From contig NZ_CP107780.1 of NCBI RefSeq assembly GCF_036345175.1, forward strand, positions 8,246,001-8,310,000: a stretch of DNA of 64,000 nt, in the 5' to 3' direction. Shown here in pieces: positions 25,102 to 33,981 of the stretch; positions within the stretch are counted from its first letter, which is position 1; every line of letters starts with the position of its first letter. The position numbers were made by a program, and so were the translations under genes. The stretch is from Streptomyces sp. NBC_00576 (GTDB taxonomy: Bacteria; Actinomycetota; Actinomycetes; Streptomycetales; Streptomycetaceae). The notes under the pieces were generated by a model that had not been told where the DNA came from, searched no databases, and worked only from the letters and a program-made list of their open reading frames with translations.

Positions 25102-26283
25102 GGACGTGACCAGGTCGCCCGTGTCCACCGCCGCTGTCGAGGCCGCCGCGCTCTCGGCGTCGTCGGAGACCTCGTCCACCGTCAGGACATAGCCCGTCTC
25201 GTCGTCGGACGTGGAGCGGGCGAAGACCACGCCGAACACCTTGCCGTCGGTGGTGAGGAGCGGGCCGCCGGAGTTGCCGGGGCGGACCGTCGAGCGGATC
25301 GAGTAGATCTGGCGGGTCACCGTCCCGCTGTTGTAGATGTTCTGGCCCCTCGCCCGCACCTTGTCGGCGACCGTGGCGGCCTGCAGATTCAGGTCGCCGT
25401 CCTGCGGATAGCCGGCGACCACCGCCGAGTCGCCCCGCTTCGCGCTGTCGTCGAAGCGCAGGACGGGGGCGCGCAGATCCGGTACGTACAGCACGGCCAC
25501 GTCCTTCTCGGGGTCGAAGAGCACCACCGTCGCCTCGTGCGCCGTCCCTACGCCGCCCACCCGGACGGTCGGGTCGTCGATGCCCGCCACCACGTGGGCG
25601 TTGGTCATCACATGCCGGGGCGCGTACACGAAACCGCTGCCCTCGCGGCCCTGGTTGCCCGCGACGCCCTCGATCTTGACCGTGCTCAGCTTGGCCGCGT
25701 TCGTCGCGCTCGCTGTGACACTGTCCCCGGTGGGCTTGGCGACGCTCGTCGCCGGTTCGTTCTCGAAGGGGTTGAAGACCTGCGGGAAGCCCGCCTGGGT
25801 GAGCGCGGACGTGGCCCGCGAGAACCAGGTCGGGGTGGTCTCCGGCATTGCGTCCTGCACCGCGCCCAGCAGCGCCGAGTCCCGGATCGCCGTCGTGACC
25901 ACCGGCGAGGAGGAGGCACCCAGGACGCTCGCCGCCACCCACGACACCAACAGCACGGCGACCGCGTTCGCAGCGGCCCCGCCGACCCCGTCGGCGACCC
26001 GCAGCGGCCCCTGGTCCAGCTCGCGGCGCAGCTTCAGCGCGAACCTGCCCATCAGCTCGTGTCCCACCACGGCCGGCACCAGCACCGTGAGCACGGCCGT
26101 CACCGTCGCCCCGGGCGTCCCCGCCTCCACCAGCTCCATGATCCACGGCAGCACCCACACCCCGATCACGGCGCCGCCCACGAACCCTGCCAGGGAGACA
26201 CAGCCCGCCACCAGGCCGCGCCGGTAACCGGACGCCGCATAGCCGAGGATCACCAGCAACAGCAGGATGTCGAGCAGGTCCAC
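25099..26283 (-). CDS. MarP-like membrane serine protease (CvpA-type N-terminus)
   Basis: A 394-residue protein. Four N-terminal hydrophobic segments of CvpA/colicin-V type (residues about 5-20, 25-47, 58-75, 103-122) are followed by an extracytoplasmic trypsin-like protease with His230 (TNAHVV), Asp261 (EKDVAVLYV) and Ser338 (RPGNSGGPLL). This is the arrangement of mycobacterial MarP (Rv3671c), which is needed for acid and oxidative stress resistance. The start is the GTG at 26283 (VDLLDILLLL), since upstream in-frame sequence is not membrane-like. It is divergent from the PGRP amidase; MarP is known to act on a cell-wall hydrolase in mycobacteria, so the neighbourhood is suggestive. Confidence 0.93.
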   Translation of the reverse strand: MDLLDILLLLVILGYAASGYRRGLVAGCVSLAGFVGGAVIGVWVLPWIMELVEAGTPGATVTAVLTVLVPAVVGHELMGRFALKLRRELDQGPLRVADGVGGAAANAVAVLLVSWVAASVLGASSSPVVTTAIRDSALLGAVQDAMPETTPTWFSRATSALTQAGFPQVFNPFENEPATSVAKPTGDSVTASATNAAKLSTVKIEGVAGNQGREGSGFVYAPRHVMTNAHVVAGIDDPTVRVGGVGTAHEATVVLFDPEKDVAVLYVPDLRAPVLRFDDSAKRGDSAVVAGYPQDGDLNLQAATVADKVRARGQNIYNSGTVTRQIYSIRSTVRPGNSGGPLLTTDGKVFGVVFARSTSDDETGYVLTVDEVSDDAESAAASTAAVDTGDLVTS

Positions 26284-26507
26284 TCCGGCCGCCTTTCTTC
26301 TGGACCCTCGGTCCCCCGTAGGTCCCCCGTACACGCGGATTACATGCGGTAGTACGCGCGGGAAGGTCCCGGTGATCAGTCGCCGATCAGTCACATGCGC
26401 GCATCCGGCGCCTGGACCTCTAAAAACGTCCCTGACCGGAACATTGGTTCCACCAAGTGGCACACCACACATCGCGGGCGGAACGGAACCGATCCACAGT
26501 GAGGCTC

Positions 26508-27311
26508 ATGGGATCCAAGCGGTCCATGGGGTCCATGGGTGACTCGCGTGTCCTCCGCGTGCCGGCCGCCGCCCGCGTGGTGCTCGCCTGCCTGCCCGGA
26601 ATCGCCGCCGCCGTCGGACTGGTCCTGTGCGCGGCCGGCGTCGACCGTACCCCCGCGCGCCGGACACCCCCCGTCGCGGCCCGCCCGGCCGTCGCCCACC
26701 CCGCCGCCAAGCCGCGCATCGTCCCCCGTACCGCCTGGATCGCGGACGCCGAACGCAGCCAGCCGCCGCCGCGCTACGACGACCGGGTCGTCGCCGTGTT
26801 CGTCCACCACACCGACTCGCCCAACGGCTACGACTGCGCCGACGCGCCCCGCATCATCCGCTACCTGTACGCCGGCCAGACCGGCTCCCGGGACTGGGAC
26901 GACATCGGCTACAACTTCGTCGTCGACCGCTGCGGCACCGTCTACGAAGGCCGCGCGGGCGGCGTCGACCGCCCCGTCACCGGGGCCCACACCCAGGGCT
27001 TCAACCATCGCACCGCCGGTATCGCCGCCCTCGGCACCTTCACCGCGGGCGTGCCCGTGCCGCAGGCCATGACCGACGCGATCGCCGCCCTCGCCGCCTG
27101 GAAACTCGGCCTCTCGGGCACCGACCCACGCGGCACCGCACGCCTGGTCTCCAGCAACTCCCTCAGCCGCTGGGCGTCCGGCACCACCGTCACCCTGCCC
27201 GCCCTGGCGGGCCACAACGCCGGCTACATGACGAGCTGCCCCGGCGCCGCCCTCACGGCTCGCCTCCCGGCGATCAGACAGACGGCGGCGCGTCTGCAGG
27301 GTCGGCGCTGA
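26508..27311 (+). CDS. Secreted PGRP-type N-acetylmuramoyl-L-alanine amidase
   Basis: A 267-residue peptidoglycan recognition protein / type-2 amidase. A basic N-terminus and TM or signal segment (VVLACLPGIAAAVGLVLCAAG) precede the amidase fold. Zinc ligands are visible as His in VFVHHTDSPNGYDC, His in LAGHNAGYMTSC and Cys in SCPGAAL. The catalytic core GYNFVVDRCGTVYEGRAGG is present. It probably cleaves the stem peptide from muramic acid. The ATG at 26508 has GTGAGG four nt upstream; a GTG at 26499 and ATGs at 26526 and 26535 are alternatives. Confidence 0.92.
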   Translation: MGSKRSMGSMGDSRVLRVPAAARVVLACLPGIAAAVGLVLCAAGVDRTPARRTPPVAARPAVAHPAAKPRIVPRTAWIADAERSQPPPRYDDRVVAVFVHHTDSPNGYDCADAPRIIRYLYAGQTGSRDWDDIGYNFVVDRCGTVYEGRAGGVDRPVTGAHTQGFNHRTAGIAALGTFTAGVPVPQAMTDAIAALAAWKLGLSGTDPRGTARLVSSNSLSRWASGTTVTLPALAGHNAGYMTSCPGAALTARLPAIRQTAARLQGRR

Positions 27312-27421
27312 GGCACGGGCTCTGTCGCGAGACCGCTCACAGGTACGGCACAGCGCACTCAACGAGGCGTCCCAACTCCCCGTCGTACCTTCGGTATACG
27401 CACTGACCGGAGGTGGGGATC

Positions 27422-27715
27422 ATGAGCAGCAGCAGTCGTACGAACCCGCTGGAGCGGGCCGAACGAGCCGAACGGGCCGGCGGCAAGAGGACTTCCGGCG
27501 GCAAGAGGTCTTCCGGCGGCCGGGCCGGAGGCGCGTGGGGTCCGTGGACCGTGCTCTGCGCGGTGGCGACGGTCGTCCTGGGCCCGGCGGCGGTCACGGC
27601 GTCCGCCCTCGACCAGGCCAACGCGGCCCCCATGCACCATGCGGTACGGGCTGACCCCACGCAGCAGGCCTACATCCCGTCGGACCTGACCCGCCGCCGC
27701 AGCACGGCAGCCTGA
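27422..27715 (+). CDS. Small membrane-anchored or secreted hypothetical protein
   Basis: A 97-residue protein with a charged, Ser/Gly-rich N-terminal half (NPLERAERAERAGGKRTSGG) and one hydrophobic segment at about residues 42-62 (WTVLCAVATVVLGPAAVTA) that could be a signal anchor. A short hydrophilic tail follows. GGAGG lies 8 nt before the ATG at 27422. No family is recognised. Confidence 0.78.
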   Translation: MSSSSRTNPLERAERAERAGGKRTSGGKRSSGGRAGGAWGPWTVLCAVATVVLGPAAVTASALDQANAAPMHHAVRADPTQQAYIPSDLTRRRSTAA

Positions 27716-27730
27716 GAACGGGGAGCGGCA

Positions 27731-27774
27731 ACGGGACTACGGGACTACGGGACTACGGGACCACGGGACGACGG
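27731..27774. repeat. 8-bp tandem repeat between convergent genes
   Basis: About five consecutive ACGGGACT units with drift in the last copies (ACGGGACC, ACGGGACG), immediately downstream of one gene's stop and just before the convergent DUF4240 gene's stop at 27780. Confidence 0.85.
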
Positions 27775-27779
27775 GGGTC

Positions 27780-28304
27780 TCAGGCCCCCTTGAACCGCTG
27801 CCACAGCTTGGGATACCGGTCGGCGAGCGCCCCCTCGTTCTCCAGGGCGAGCGGCGTGCCCTCGGGCTCGGCGGGCGCCGGCGGAATACCCAGATCCGGG
27901 GTGGCGGTGCCGGTGAGCTGCTCGTACGCCTCGTCGGCCGCGTAGCCCAGCTCCTCACCGTCCCCGTCGATCTCCGCGTCGAAGTCGTCCAGGAGATCGG
28001 CGAGCGAGTCCGGGTCGCCGTGCAGGGCACCCTCGAAGACCTCGCGGCCCTGGCCGATCAGCCAGCACCTGAAGAAGTCGAAGGCGTCGTCGTCGGCGCC
28101 GTCGAGCAGGACCCGGGCGGCGCCCCACAGGTCCCAGCGGTAGGCGCGGTTGTAACGAGCCTCGAAATGCCGGGCGAAGTCGAGGACCGAGTCAGGGTCG
28201 AGCTGGAGCAACTGCTCGACCAGCAGGTCGGCCTGGTCCTCGGGGTCACCCTCGGCGGCCTCGCGGCTCGCGTCCACCAGCTTCCAGAACTCCGTCTCGT
28301 CCAT
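27780..28304 (-). CDS. DUF4240 protein
   Basis: A 174-residue acidic cytosolic protein of the DUF4240 family: MDETEFWKLVDASREAAEGD start, FARHFEARYNRAYRWDLWGA core, FDFFRCWLIGQGREVFEGAL. The C-terminal third is Asp/Glu- and Pro-rich. The family occurs widely in Streptomyces, often near toxin-immunity-like or TPR genes; no activity is established. The ATG at 28304 has no strong ribosome binding site. It is the last gene before the decayed tnpB. Confidence 0.9.
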   Translation of the reverse strand: MDETEFWKLVDASREAAEGDPEDQADLLVEQLLQLDPDSVLDFARHFEARYNRAYRWDLWGAARVLLDGADDDAFDFFRCWLIGQGREVFEGALHGDPDSLADLLDDFDAEIDGDGEELGYAADEAYEQLTGTATPDLGIPPAPAEPEGTPLALENEGALADRYPKLWQRFKGA

Positions 28305-28348
28305 CACGGGTACAGCATCGTGCCTCGAAGGGAGAGACGCACGCGGAG

Positions 28349-28783
28349 CTACGCGGAATTTGAATCCTCCTCTCCCTGAACGGGAGGGGATTCCTGGCTC
28401 AGGCCGCCTCCTGGAGCAGCGCTCCAGGAGGTCTTCTGCCATCGGTACCAGCCGGGTTGAGACCAGCCCGGACGAGCATGACGTGTGCGGAGTTCTTGTC
28501 CCGTGGGGAGTCGTGGTGTGCGCGGGGTGGACGAGGCGGATGTCCCGCCGGTGTTTGCGGCCCATGTAGATAGAGCGGCCTTGGTGGCGCCGATGGCGGC
28601 GTCAGCGGCCTTGCGGGCCATCGTGGTCCTGGCCAGGAACTTGGGGCGGAAATCCTCGACAGCGATGGCGTCGTGGTCACGGACGACCTTCTTGGCCCAC
28701 TTGCGGCCGGTGTCCTCATGCTGCCTGTTCGATCCCGGCCGGCCCTTCTTCGGTCTGCGGCGGGCCATCCTCTGGTCGCACAC
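28349..28783 (-). pseudogene. Decayed IS200/IS605-family tnpB remnant with terminal hairpin
   Basis: One minus-strand frame carries the RuvC-region stretch of TnpB (DHDAIAVEDFRPKFLARTTM, ARKAADAAIGATKAAL). The C-terminal part (RDKNSAHVMLVRAGLNPAG, ending GALLQEAA and a stop at 28399-28401) lies in a second frame, so at least one frameshift separates them. The N-terminal two thirds and the zinc ribbon cysteines are missing. Just beyond the stop, 28368-28395 holds a CCTCTCCCTGAACGGGAGGG-type hairpin like the right end of IS1341-type elements. The element cannot move or make an active nuclease. Sequence at 28868-28910 resembles a second such end. Confidence 0.7.
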
Positions 28784-28985
28784 ACGTTCGCATCACCTCG
28801 GTGCTGCCAACAGCGGTACCGGCGCTCCGCGCCCTGAACCGGATGTGGCGGCGCTCCGCGTCACGACACCCGGATGCGATTCCTCCCCGGCGTGAACGCC
28901 AGGGCCTCCTCGCAAGAAACAGGTGAAAACAGGTGACGGGGGTGTACAGGCCCGCCGGCCTCGCGAGCTCGCGCCTCGCGGTGAA

Positions 28986-30044
28986 CTACGCGGCTGGTGG
29001 AGGTGGGTGTGGCGGGGGCGGGGAGTACAGCGCCCCAAGCCGCTGCGCGTCCCGCGCGAACCGCGCCCGCAGTTCCGGCGGCGCCAGCACCTCCGCCTCC
29101 GGCCCGAGCACGGCCAGCTGCGTATGGGCGACCTCCAGCGACTCCACGGCGAGCGTCACGGTGACCCGGTCCTGCTCGTCGGGGTCGCCACCGGCCGACA
29201 GCGCGTCGCGGGCGGACACGGGATCGACGGCGTACGGCAGTCTGCGGACCCCCTCCGCCGATAGTCGTACGACGACCTCCGCGCGCAGGATCGACCGCGC
29301 GAACTGTTCCGCCCCCTCCTCCCAGAACGCGGGCAGGTCGAAGCCGGCGTCGCGCGTGAAGCGTTCGTCGGGGCCCTGGCCGGAGACGGGGCCACGGTGG
29401 CCGGACACCTCGACGGAGGTGAAGCGGTCGACGCGGTACACCCGGAAGGGACCGGTCCCAGGACCGGCGTGCTCCGGTACCCGGGCGCACAGATACCAGA
29501 CGCCCGCCTTGAGGACGAGCCCGTACGGCTCCAACGTGCGCTCCACGCCGGTGTCGCCGGGGCCGCGCCGGTAGCGGGCCAGGATCGGCCGGTCGTCCCA
29601 CACCGCCTCCGCGACGGCGGACAGCGACTCGGGAGTCGGGGGCTCGCTGAACCAGGCGGGAGCGTCCAGATGGAAGCGTTGGGCGGCTGTTCGGGGGGCG
29701 TCGCGGAAGGAGGGCAGCAGGGCGGCGGACACCTTGAGGCGGGCCGCCGAGGCGGTGTCCTCCAGCCCCATCTCGCGCAGGGCGCCCGGTACTCCGCTGA
29801 GGAACAGGGCCTCGGCCTCGCTGCGGGCCAGTCCGGTGAGGCGGGTCCGGTACCCGCCGATCAGCCGGTATCCGCCGGCCCGCCCCCGGTCGGCGTACAC
29901 GGGCACGCCCGCCTCGGACAGGGCCTGCGCGTCCCGGGTGACGGTGCGCTCGGACACCTCCAGCTCGCCGGCCAACTCGGCGGCGGTCATGGAGGGGCGG
30001 GACTGGAGCAGCAGCACCATCTTGATGAGGCGGGCAGCACGCAT
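28986..30044 (-). CDS. WYL-domain transcriptional regulator
   Basis: A 352-residue regulator. The N-terminal HTH_11 winged helix (MTAAELAGELEVSERTVTRD) is followed by the YADRGRAGGYRLIGGYRTRL strand pair. The WYL domain lies at about residues 150-225 (RTLEPYGLVLKAGVWYLCAR, FRVYRVDRF). A WCX C-terminal extension ends in a Pro/His tail. WYL regulators respond to nucleic acid or small ligands; the target is unknown, perhaps its own gene. The ATG at 30044 has a weak ribosome binding site. Confidence 0.93.
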   Translation of the reverse strand: MRAARLIKMVLLLQSRPSMTAAELAGELEVSERTVTRDAQALSEAGVPVYADRGRAGGYRLIGGYRTRLTGLARSEAEALFLSGVPGALREMGLEDTASAARLKVSAALLPSFRDAPRTAAQRFHLDAPAWFSEPPTPESLSAVAEAVWDDRPILARYRRGPGDTGVERTLEPYGLVLKAGVWYLCARVPEHAGPGTGPFRVYRVDRFTSVEVSGHRGPVSGQGPDERFTRDAGFDLPAFWEEGAEQFARSILRAEVVVRLSAEGVRRLPYAVDPVSARDALSAGGDPDEQDRVTVTLAVESLEVAHTQLAVLGPEAEVLAPPELRARFARDAQRLGALYSPPPPHPPPPAA

Positions 30045-30080
30045 GGGTTCATGATGCCTGGGGGTGCGGTGGGGTTTGTA

Positions 30081-30205
30081 TCGCCCCCGCCGCCCCTGCC
30101 CGTCCCATCCCGTTCCTGGGGGCTGCGCCCCCAGACCCCCGCTACGGCCCTGAACGGGCCTTGTCCTCAAACTCCCCCAGAGGGGGGACCCCCAGACGGG
30201 CTGAA
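30081..30205 (+). repeat. Dispersed repeat family 2, full copy
   Basis: Near-identical over about 95 bp to the reverse complement of 56714-56808 (both contain TACGGCCCTGAACGGGCCTT). Its first part (CGCCCCCGCCGCCCCTGCCC) also matches 62169-62190. Confidence 0.85.
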
Positions 30206-30280
30206 TGGTGCGGGCCGGAGATGCGGTGGGGGCTGGTGGGTGGGAGAAACGGCCTCGGCCGGACAGGCCTGCCGTTCGGT

Positions 30281-30317
30281 CGCCGGGCGCCGTCGAGTAG
30301 TTCGACGGCGCCCGGCG
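30281..30317 (-). terminator. aceE terminator hairpin
   Basis: Perfect 16-bp stem (30281-30296 / 30302-30317) with a 5-nt loop, about 40 nt beyond the aceE stop codon. Confidence 0.88.
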
Positions 30318-30358
30318 AACGGACTGGCAACGGGCGGGTGGGTGGGCGAACGCGCCCC

Positions 30359-33061
30359 CTACAACCCGTACCGCTCCCGCGCCTCCTTCACCGCCGCAGC
30401 CTTCACTTCCCCGCGCCGCGCCAACTGAGCCAACGCCGCGACGACGATCGACTCCGCGTCGACCCCGAAGTGCCGCCGCGCAGCAGCACGCGTGTCCGAC
30501 AGCCCGAATCCGTCCGCGCCCAGCGACGAGTAGTCCTGCTCGACCCACTGCGCGATCTGGTCGGGGACTTGGCGCATGTAGTCCGACACCGCCAGCACCG
30601 GCCCCTCGGCCCCCTGCAGCGCCTGACGGACGTACGGCATCCGCTCCTCGCCCCGCAGCAGCGCCGCGTCGGCGTCCAGCGCGTCCCGTCGCAGCTCGGT
30701 CCAGGACGTCGCCGACCACACGTCCGCCGCCACGCCCCACTCCTCGGCGAGCAGCCGCTGCGCCTCCAGGGCCCAGTGGATCGCCGTACCGGAGCCGAGC
30801 AGCTGGATGCGCGGTGCGTTGGCGACCGGTGAAAGACCCGCCGACTCCGCCGTGTTGAAGCGGTACAGGCCCTTCACGATGCCCTCGTCGAGGCCCGCAC
30901 TCAACGGCTTCGCCGGCTGTGGGATCGGCTCGTTGTAGACCGTCAGGTAGTAGAAGACGTTCTGGTCCTCGCCCGGGGCCGCCTCGCCGTACATCCGGCG
31001 GAGGCCGTCCTTGACGATCACCGCCACCTCGTACGCGAACGCCGGGTCGTACGTCAGCGCGGCCGGGTTCGTCGCGGCGATCACCGGAGAGTGGCCGTCC
31101 GCGTGCTGGAGGCCCTCGCCCGTCAGCGTCGTACGGCCGGCCGTCGCGCCGATCAGGAAGCCGCGGCCGAGCTGGTCGCCGAGCTGCCACATCTGGTCGG
31201 CGGTGCGCTGCCAGCCGAACATCGAGTAGAAGATGTAGAAGGGGATCATCGGCTCGCCGTGCGTCGAGTACGACGTCGACGCGGCGATGAAGTCCGCCAT
31301 GGAACCGGCCTCGGTGATCCCCTCGTTGAGGATCTGGCCGTCCTTGGCCTCCTTGTAGTACATCAGCTGGTCGCGGTCGACCGGCTCGTACGTCTGGCCC
31401 TTGGGGGAGTAGATCCCGAGGGACGGGAACAGCGACTCCATGCCGAAGGTGCGTGCCTCGTCGGGCACGATCGGTACCCAGCGCCGGCCCGTCTCCTTGT
31501 CGCGGACCAGATCCTTGACCAGCCGTACGAAGGCCATCGTCGTGGCGACGTTCTGTGAGCCGGAGCCCTTGTCGAACGACGTGAACGTCTTCTCCGCGGG
31601 GGCGGGGAGGGGGGCGAGTGCGTGCGTACGGCGGGCGGGGGCCGGGCCGCCGAGGGCCGCGCGGCGCTCCTGGAGGTAGCGGACCTCGGGGGAGTCGGCG
31701 CCCGGGTGGCCGTAGGGGACCACTCCGTCCACGAACTGCGCGTCGGAGATGGGGAGTTCGAGCAGGTCACGCATCTGCTTGAACTCGTCCACCGTCAGCT
31801 TCTTCATCTGGTGGTTGGCGTTCTTCGACGCGAAGCCCTCGCCCAGGGTGAAGCCCTTGACCGTCTGGGCCAGGATGACCGTCGGCGCGCCCTTGTGGGC
31901 GAGCGCCGCCTTGTAGGCCGCGTACACCTTGCGAGACTCGTGGCCACCGCGCGAGCGGTGGAAGCAGTCCAGGATCTTGTCGTCGCTCAGCAGCTTCGCC
32001 ATCTCGGCGAGCGCGGGGTCCTTGCCGAAGAAGTCGGCGCGGATGTAGGCGGCGTCGCGTGTCTGGTACGTCTGCACCTGGGCGTCCGGTACCTCGCGGA
32101 GCCTCCGTACCAGTGCGCCTGTCGTGTCGAGCTGGAACAGCTCGTCCCACGCCGTGCCCCAGAGGGTCTTGACGACGTTCCAGCCCGCGCCGCGGAACTG
32201 TGCCTCCAGCTCCTGCACGATCTTGAAGTTCGCGCGGACCGGGCCGTCGAGGCGCTGCAGGTTGCAGTTGATGACGAAGGTGAGGTTGTCCAGGCCCTCG
32301 CGGGAGGCGAGCGCGAGGGCGGCCGTCGACTCCGGCTCGTCCATCTCGCCGTCACCGAGGAACGCCCAGACGTGCGACGCGGAGACGTCCTTGATGCTGC
32401 GGTTGGTGAGGTAACGGTTGAAGCGTGCCTGGTAGATCGCCGACAGCGGGCCGAGGCCCATCGACACCGTCGGGAACTCCCACAGCCAGGGCAGCCGGCG
32501 CGGGTGCGGATAGGACGGGAGGCCGTTGCCGCCCGCCTCCTGCCGGAACTTGTCGAGGTGGTCCTCGGTCAGCCGGCCGTCGAGGAAGGCGCGAGCGTAG
32601 ATGCCGGGGGAGGCGTGGCCCTGGATGTACAGCTGGTCGCCGGAGCCGTCGCCCTCCTTGCCTCTGAAGAAGTGGTTGAAGCCGGTCTCGTACAGCCAGG
32701 CGGCCGAGGCGAAGGTGGCGATGTGGCCGCCCACGCCGTGTTTGCTGCCCCGGGTCACCATGGCCGCCGCGTTCCAGCGGTTCCAGGCGGCGATCCGGTG
32801 CTCCATCGCCTCGTCGCCGTCCACTACGGGCTCGGCGGCGGTCGGGATGCTGTTGACGTAGTCCGTCTCCAGGAGCTTGGGCAGCGCGATGCCGTTGCCC
32901 TCGGCGCGCTCCAGTGTGCGGCGCATCAGATATGCGGCACGGTGCGGCCCGGCCGCCTTGGTGACCGCGTCCAGGGAGGCCTGCCATTCGGCGGTCTCTT
33001 CGGGGTCGCGGTCAGGGAGCTGGTCGAGCTCGCTCGGCTGGATGGCCTGGGGGTCGGTCAT
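30359..33061 (-). CDS. aceE: Pyruvate dehydrogenase E1 component, homodimeric
   Basis: A 900-residue thiamin-diphosphate enzyme that decarboxylates pyruvate and passes the acetyl group to the lipoyl E2. The ThDP motif runs from GDGEMDEPES to NCNLQRLDGPV at about residues 235-275. HGVGGHIATFASAAWLYE, FNHFFRGKEGDGSGDQLY and DEARTFGMESLFPSLGIYSP are also family-typical. ATG at 33061. Upstream lies a perfect palindrome (33182-33198), then a GntR/FCD regulator, the E2 gene and lpd, all on the minus strand: a PDH gene group with separate terminators rather than a single operon. Confidence 0.98.
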   Translation of the reverse strand: MTDPQAIQPSELDQLPDRDPEETAEWQASLDAVTKAAGPHRAAYLMRRTLERAEGNGIALPKLLETDYVNSIPTAAEPVVDGDEAMEHRIAAWNRWNAAAMVTRGSKHGVGGHIATFASAAWLYETGFNHFFRGKEGDGSGDQLYIQGHASPGIYARAFLDGRLTEDHLDKFRQEAGGNGLPSYPHPRRLPWLWEFPTVSMGLGPLSAIYQARFNRYLTNRSIKDVSASHVWAFLGDGEMDEPESTAALALASREGLDNLTFVINCNLQRLDGPVRANFKIVQELEAQFRGAGWNVVKTLWGTAWDELFQLDTTGALVRRLREVPDAQVQTYQTRDAAYIRADFFGKDPALAEMAKLLSDDKILDCFHRSRGGHESRKVYAAYKAALAHKGAPTVILAQTVKGFTLGEGFASKNANHQMKKLTVDEFKQMRDLLELPISDAQFVDGVVPYGHPGADSPEVRYLQERRAALGGPAPARRTHALAPLPAPAEKTFTSFDKGSGSQNVATTMAFVRLVKDLVRDKETGRRWVPIVPDEARTFGMESLFPSLGIYSPKGQTYEPVDRDQLMYYKEAKDGQILNEGITEAGSMADFIAASTSYSTHGEPMIPFYIFYSMFGWQRTADQMWQLGDQLGRGFLIGATAGRTTLTGEGLQHADGHSPVIAATNPAALTYDPAFAYEVAVIVKDGLRRMYGEAAPGEDQNVFYYLTVYNEPIPQPAKPLSAGLDEGIVKGLYRFNTAESAGLSPVANAPRIQLLGSGTAIHWALEAQRLLAEEWGVAADVWSATSWTELRRDALDADAALLRGEERMPYVRQALQGAEGPVLAVSDYMRQVPDQIAQWVEQDYSSLGADGFGLSDTRAAARRHFGVDAESIVVAALAQLARRGEVKAAAVKEARERYGL

Positions 33062-33181
33062 GTCGCCGCCTTCCTCAGTCGAAGGGGGTTCCCTCGTCGG
33101 TAAGGGTTCGGGGGTGCCCTTGGTCTTTGGCAGGACAGGGCTGCGGACCCTTGTAGGGGTCCGTCGGCGACTCTAACTCGC

Positions 33182-33198
33182 TGATCGATGATCGATCA
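33182..33198. promoter_or_regulatory. Candidate operator upstream of aceE
   Basis: Perfect palindrome TGATCGAT-G-ATCGATCA, about 120 nt upstream of the aceE start, in the 258-nt gap between aceE and the GntR-family gene. The binding protein is unknown; the neighbouring GntR/FCD regulator is the obvious candidate. Confidence 0.5.
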
Positions 33199-33319
33199 AA
33201 GGGTTGAGAGGCAAAACCTCTTGATCACGAGAAAGTAGGCACGCGGTGCCTTGTGGGCGGGCACGGGGTGCCGCAATTTTCGCCGTTTCCGCAGGTGAGC
33301 GGCTACAGGCTCGGTTGCG

Positions 33320-33943
33320 TCAGGCCCGCGGCGCGCACCCCAGGACATGGGCCTTCACCAGCTCGGCGATCCGTGGATCCCGGCGCCGGAACGCGGCGAC
33401 CAGCTCCTCGTGCTCCTCCGCGTACGACTGCTGGACCGTTCCCAGCCAGCGGATCGACAGCGCCGTGAACACCTCGATGCCCAGCCCTTCCCAGGTGTGC
33501 AGCAGCACCGAGTTCCCGGCCGCGCGCACCATCTCGCGGTGGAACCCCACCGTGTGCCGGACCTGGCCGGTGCCGTCCGACGCGCGGTCGGCCTCGTACA
33601 GGGCGGCGACATGCGGTTCGAGGGCCGAGCAGTCGTCCGCCAGCTTCCCGGCCGCCAGCTCCGCCGCGATGGCCTCCAGACCGGCCCGGACGGGGTAGCT
33701 CTCCTCCAGGTCGGCGGCGGTCAGATTCCGTACGCGTACGCCCTTGTTGGGGGCCGACTCGATCAGCCGCAGCGACTCCAGCTCGCGCAGCGCCTCCCGT
33801 ACGGGGGTCTGGCTGACCTCCAGCTCGGTCGCGATCCGCCGCTCGACGATCCGCTCGCCCGGCTTCCAGCGCCCGCTGACGATCCCCTCCACGATGTGCT
33901 CGCGGATCTGCTCGCGCAGCGAGTGGACGACGGGGGCGCTCAT
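33320..33943 (-). CDS. GntR-family regulator, FCD (FadR) subgroup
   Basis: A 207-residue regulator. The N-terminal GntR winged helix is SLREQIREHIVEGIVSGRWK, then RIATELEVSQTPVREALREL. The all-helical FCD domain follows from about residue 80, with potential metal/ligand residues (VRAGLEAIAAELA, HREMVRAAGN, EEHEELVAAFRRRD). FCD regulators usually bind small organic acids. Position directly upstream of aceE suggests control of pyruvate dehydrogenase, analogous to enterobacterial PdhR, but this is inferred. AAGGAG precedes the ATG at 33943. An imperfect palindrome lies in its own upstream region. Confidence 0.93.
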   Translation of the reverse strand: MSAPVVHSLREQIREHIVEGIVSGRWKPGERIVERRIATELEVSQTPVREALRELESLRLIESAPNKGVRVRNLTAADLEESYPVRAGLEAIAAELAAGKLADDCSALEPHVAALYEADRASDGTGQVRHTVGFHREMVRAAGNSVLLHTWEGLGIEVFTALSIRWLGTVQQSYAEEHEELVAAFRRRDPRIAELVKAHVLGCAPRA

Positions 33944-33981
33944 GACGGCTCCTTGAGGGAGGGGCTTCGGCCCCAGGGGCG

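Larger units (their letters stand above)
30045..30358. other. Intergenic region holding repeat and aceE terminator
   Basis: 314 nt between aceE and the WYL regulator, filled by repeat family 2 (30081-30205) and the aceE terminator hairpin. No gene is supported. Confidence 0.8.
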
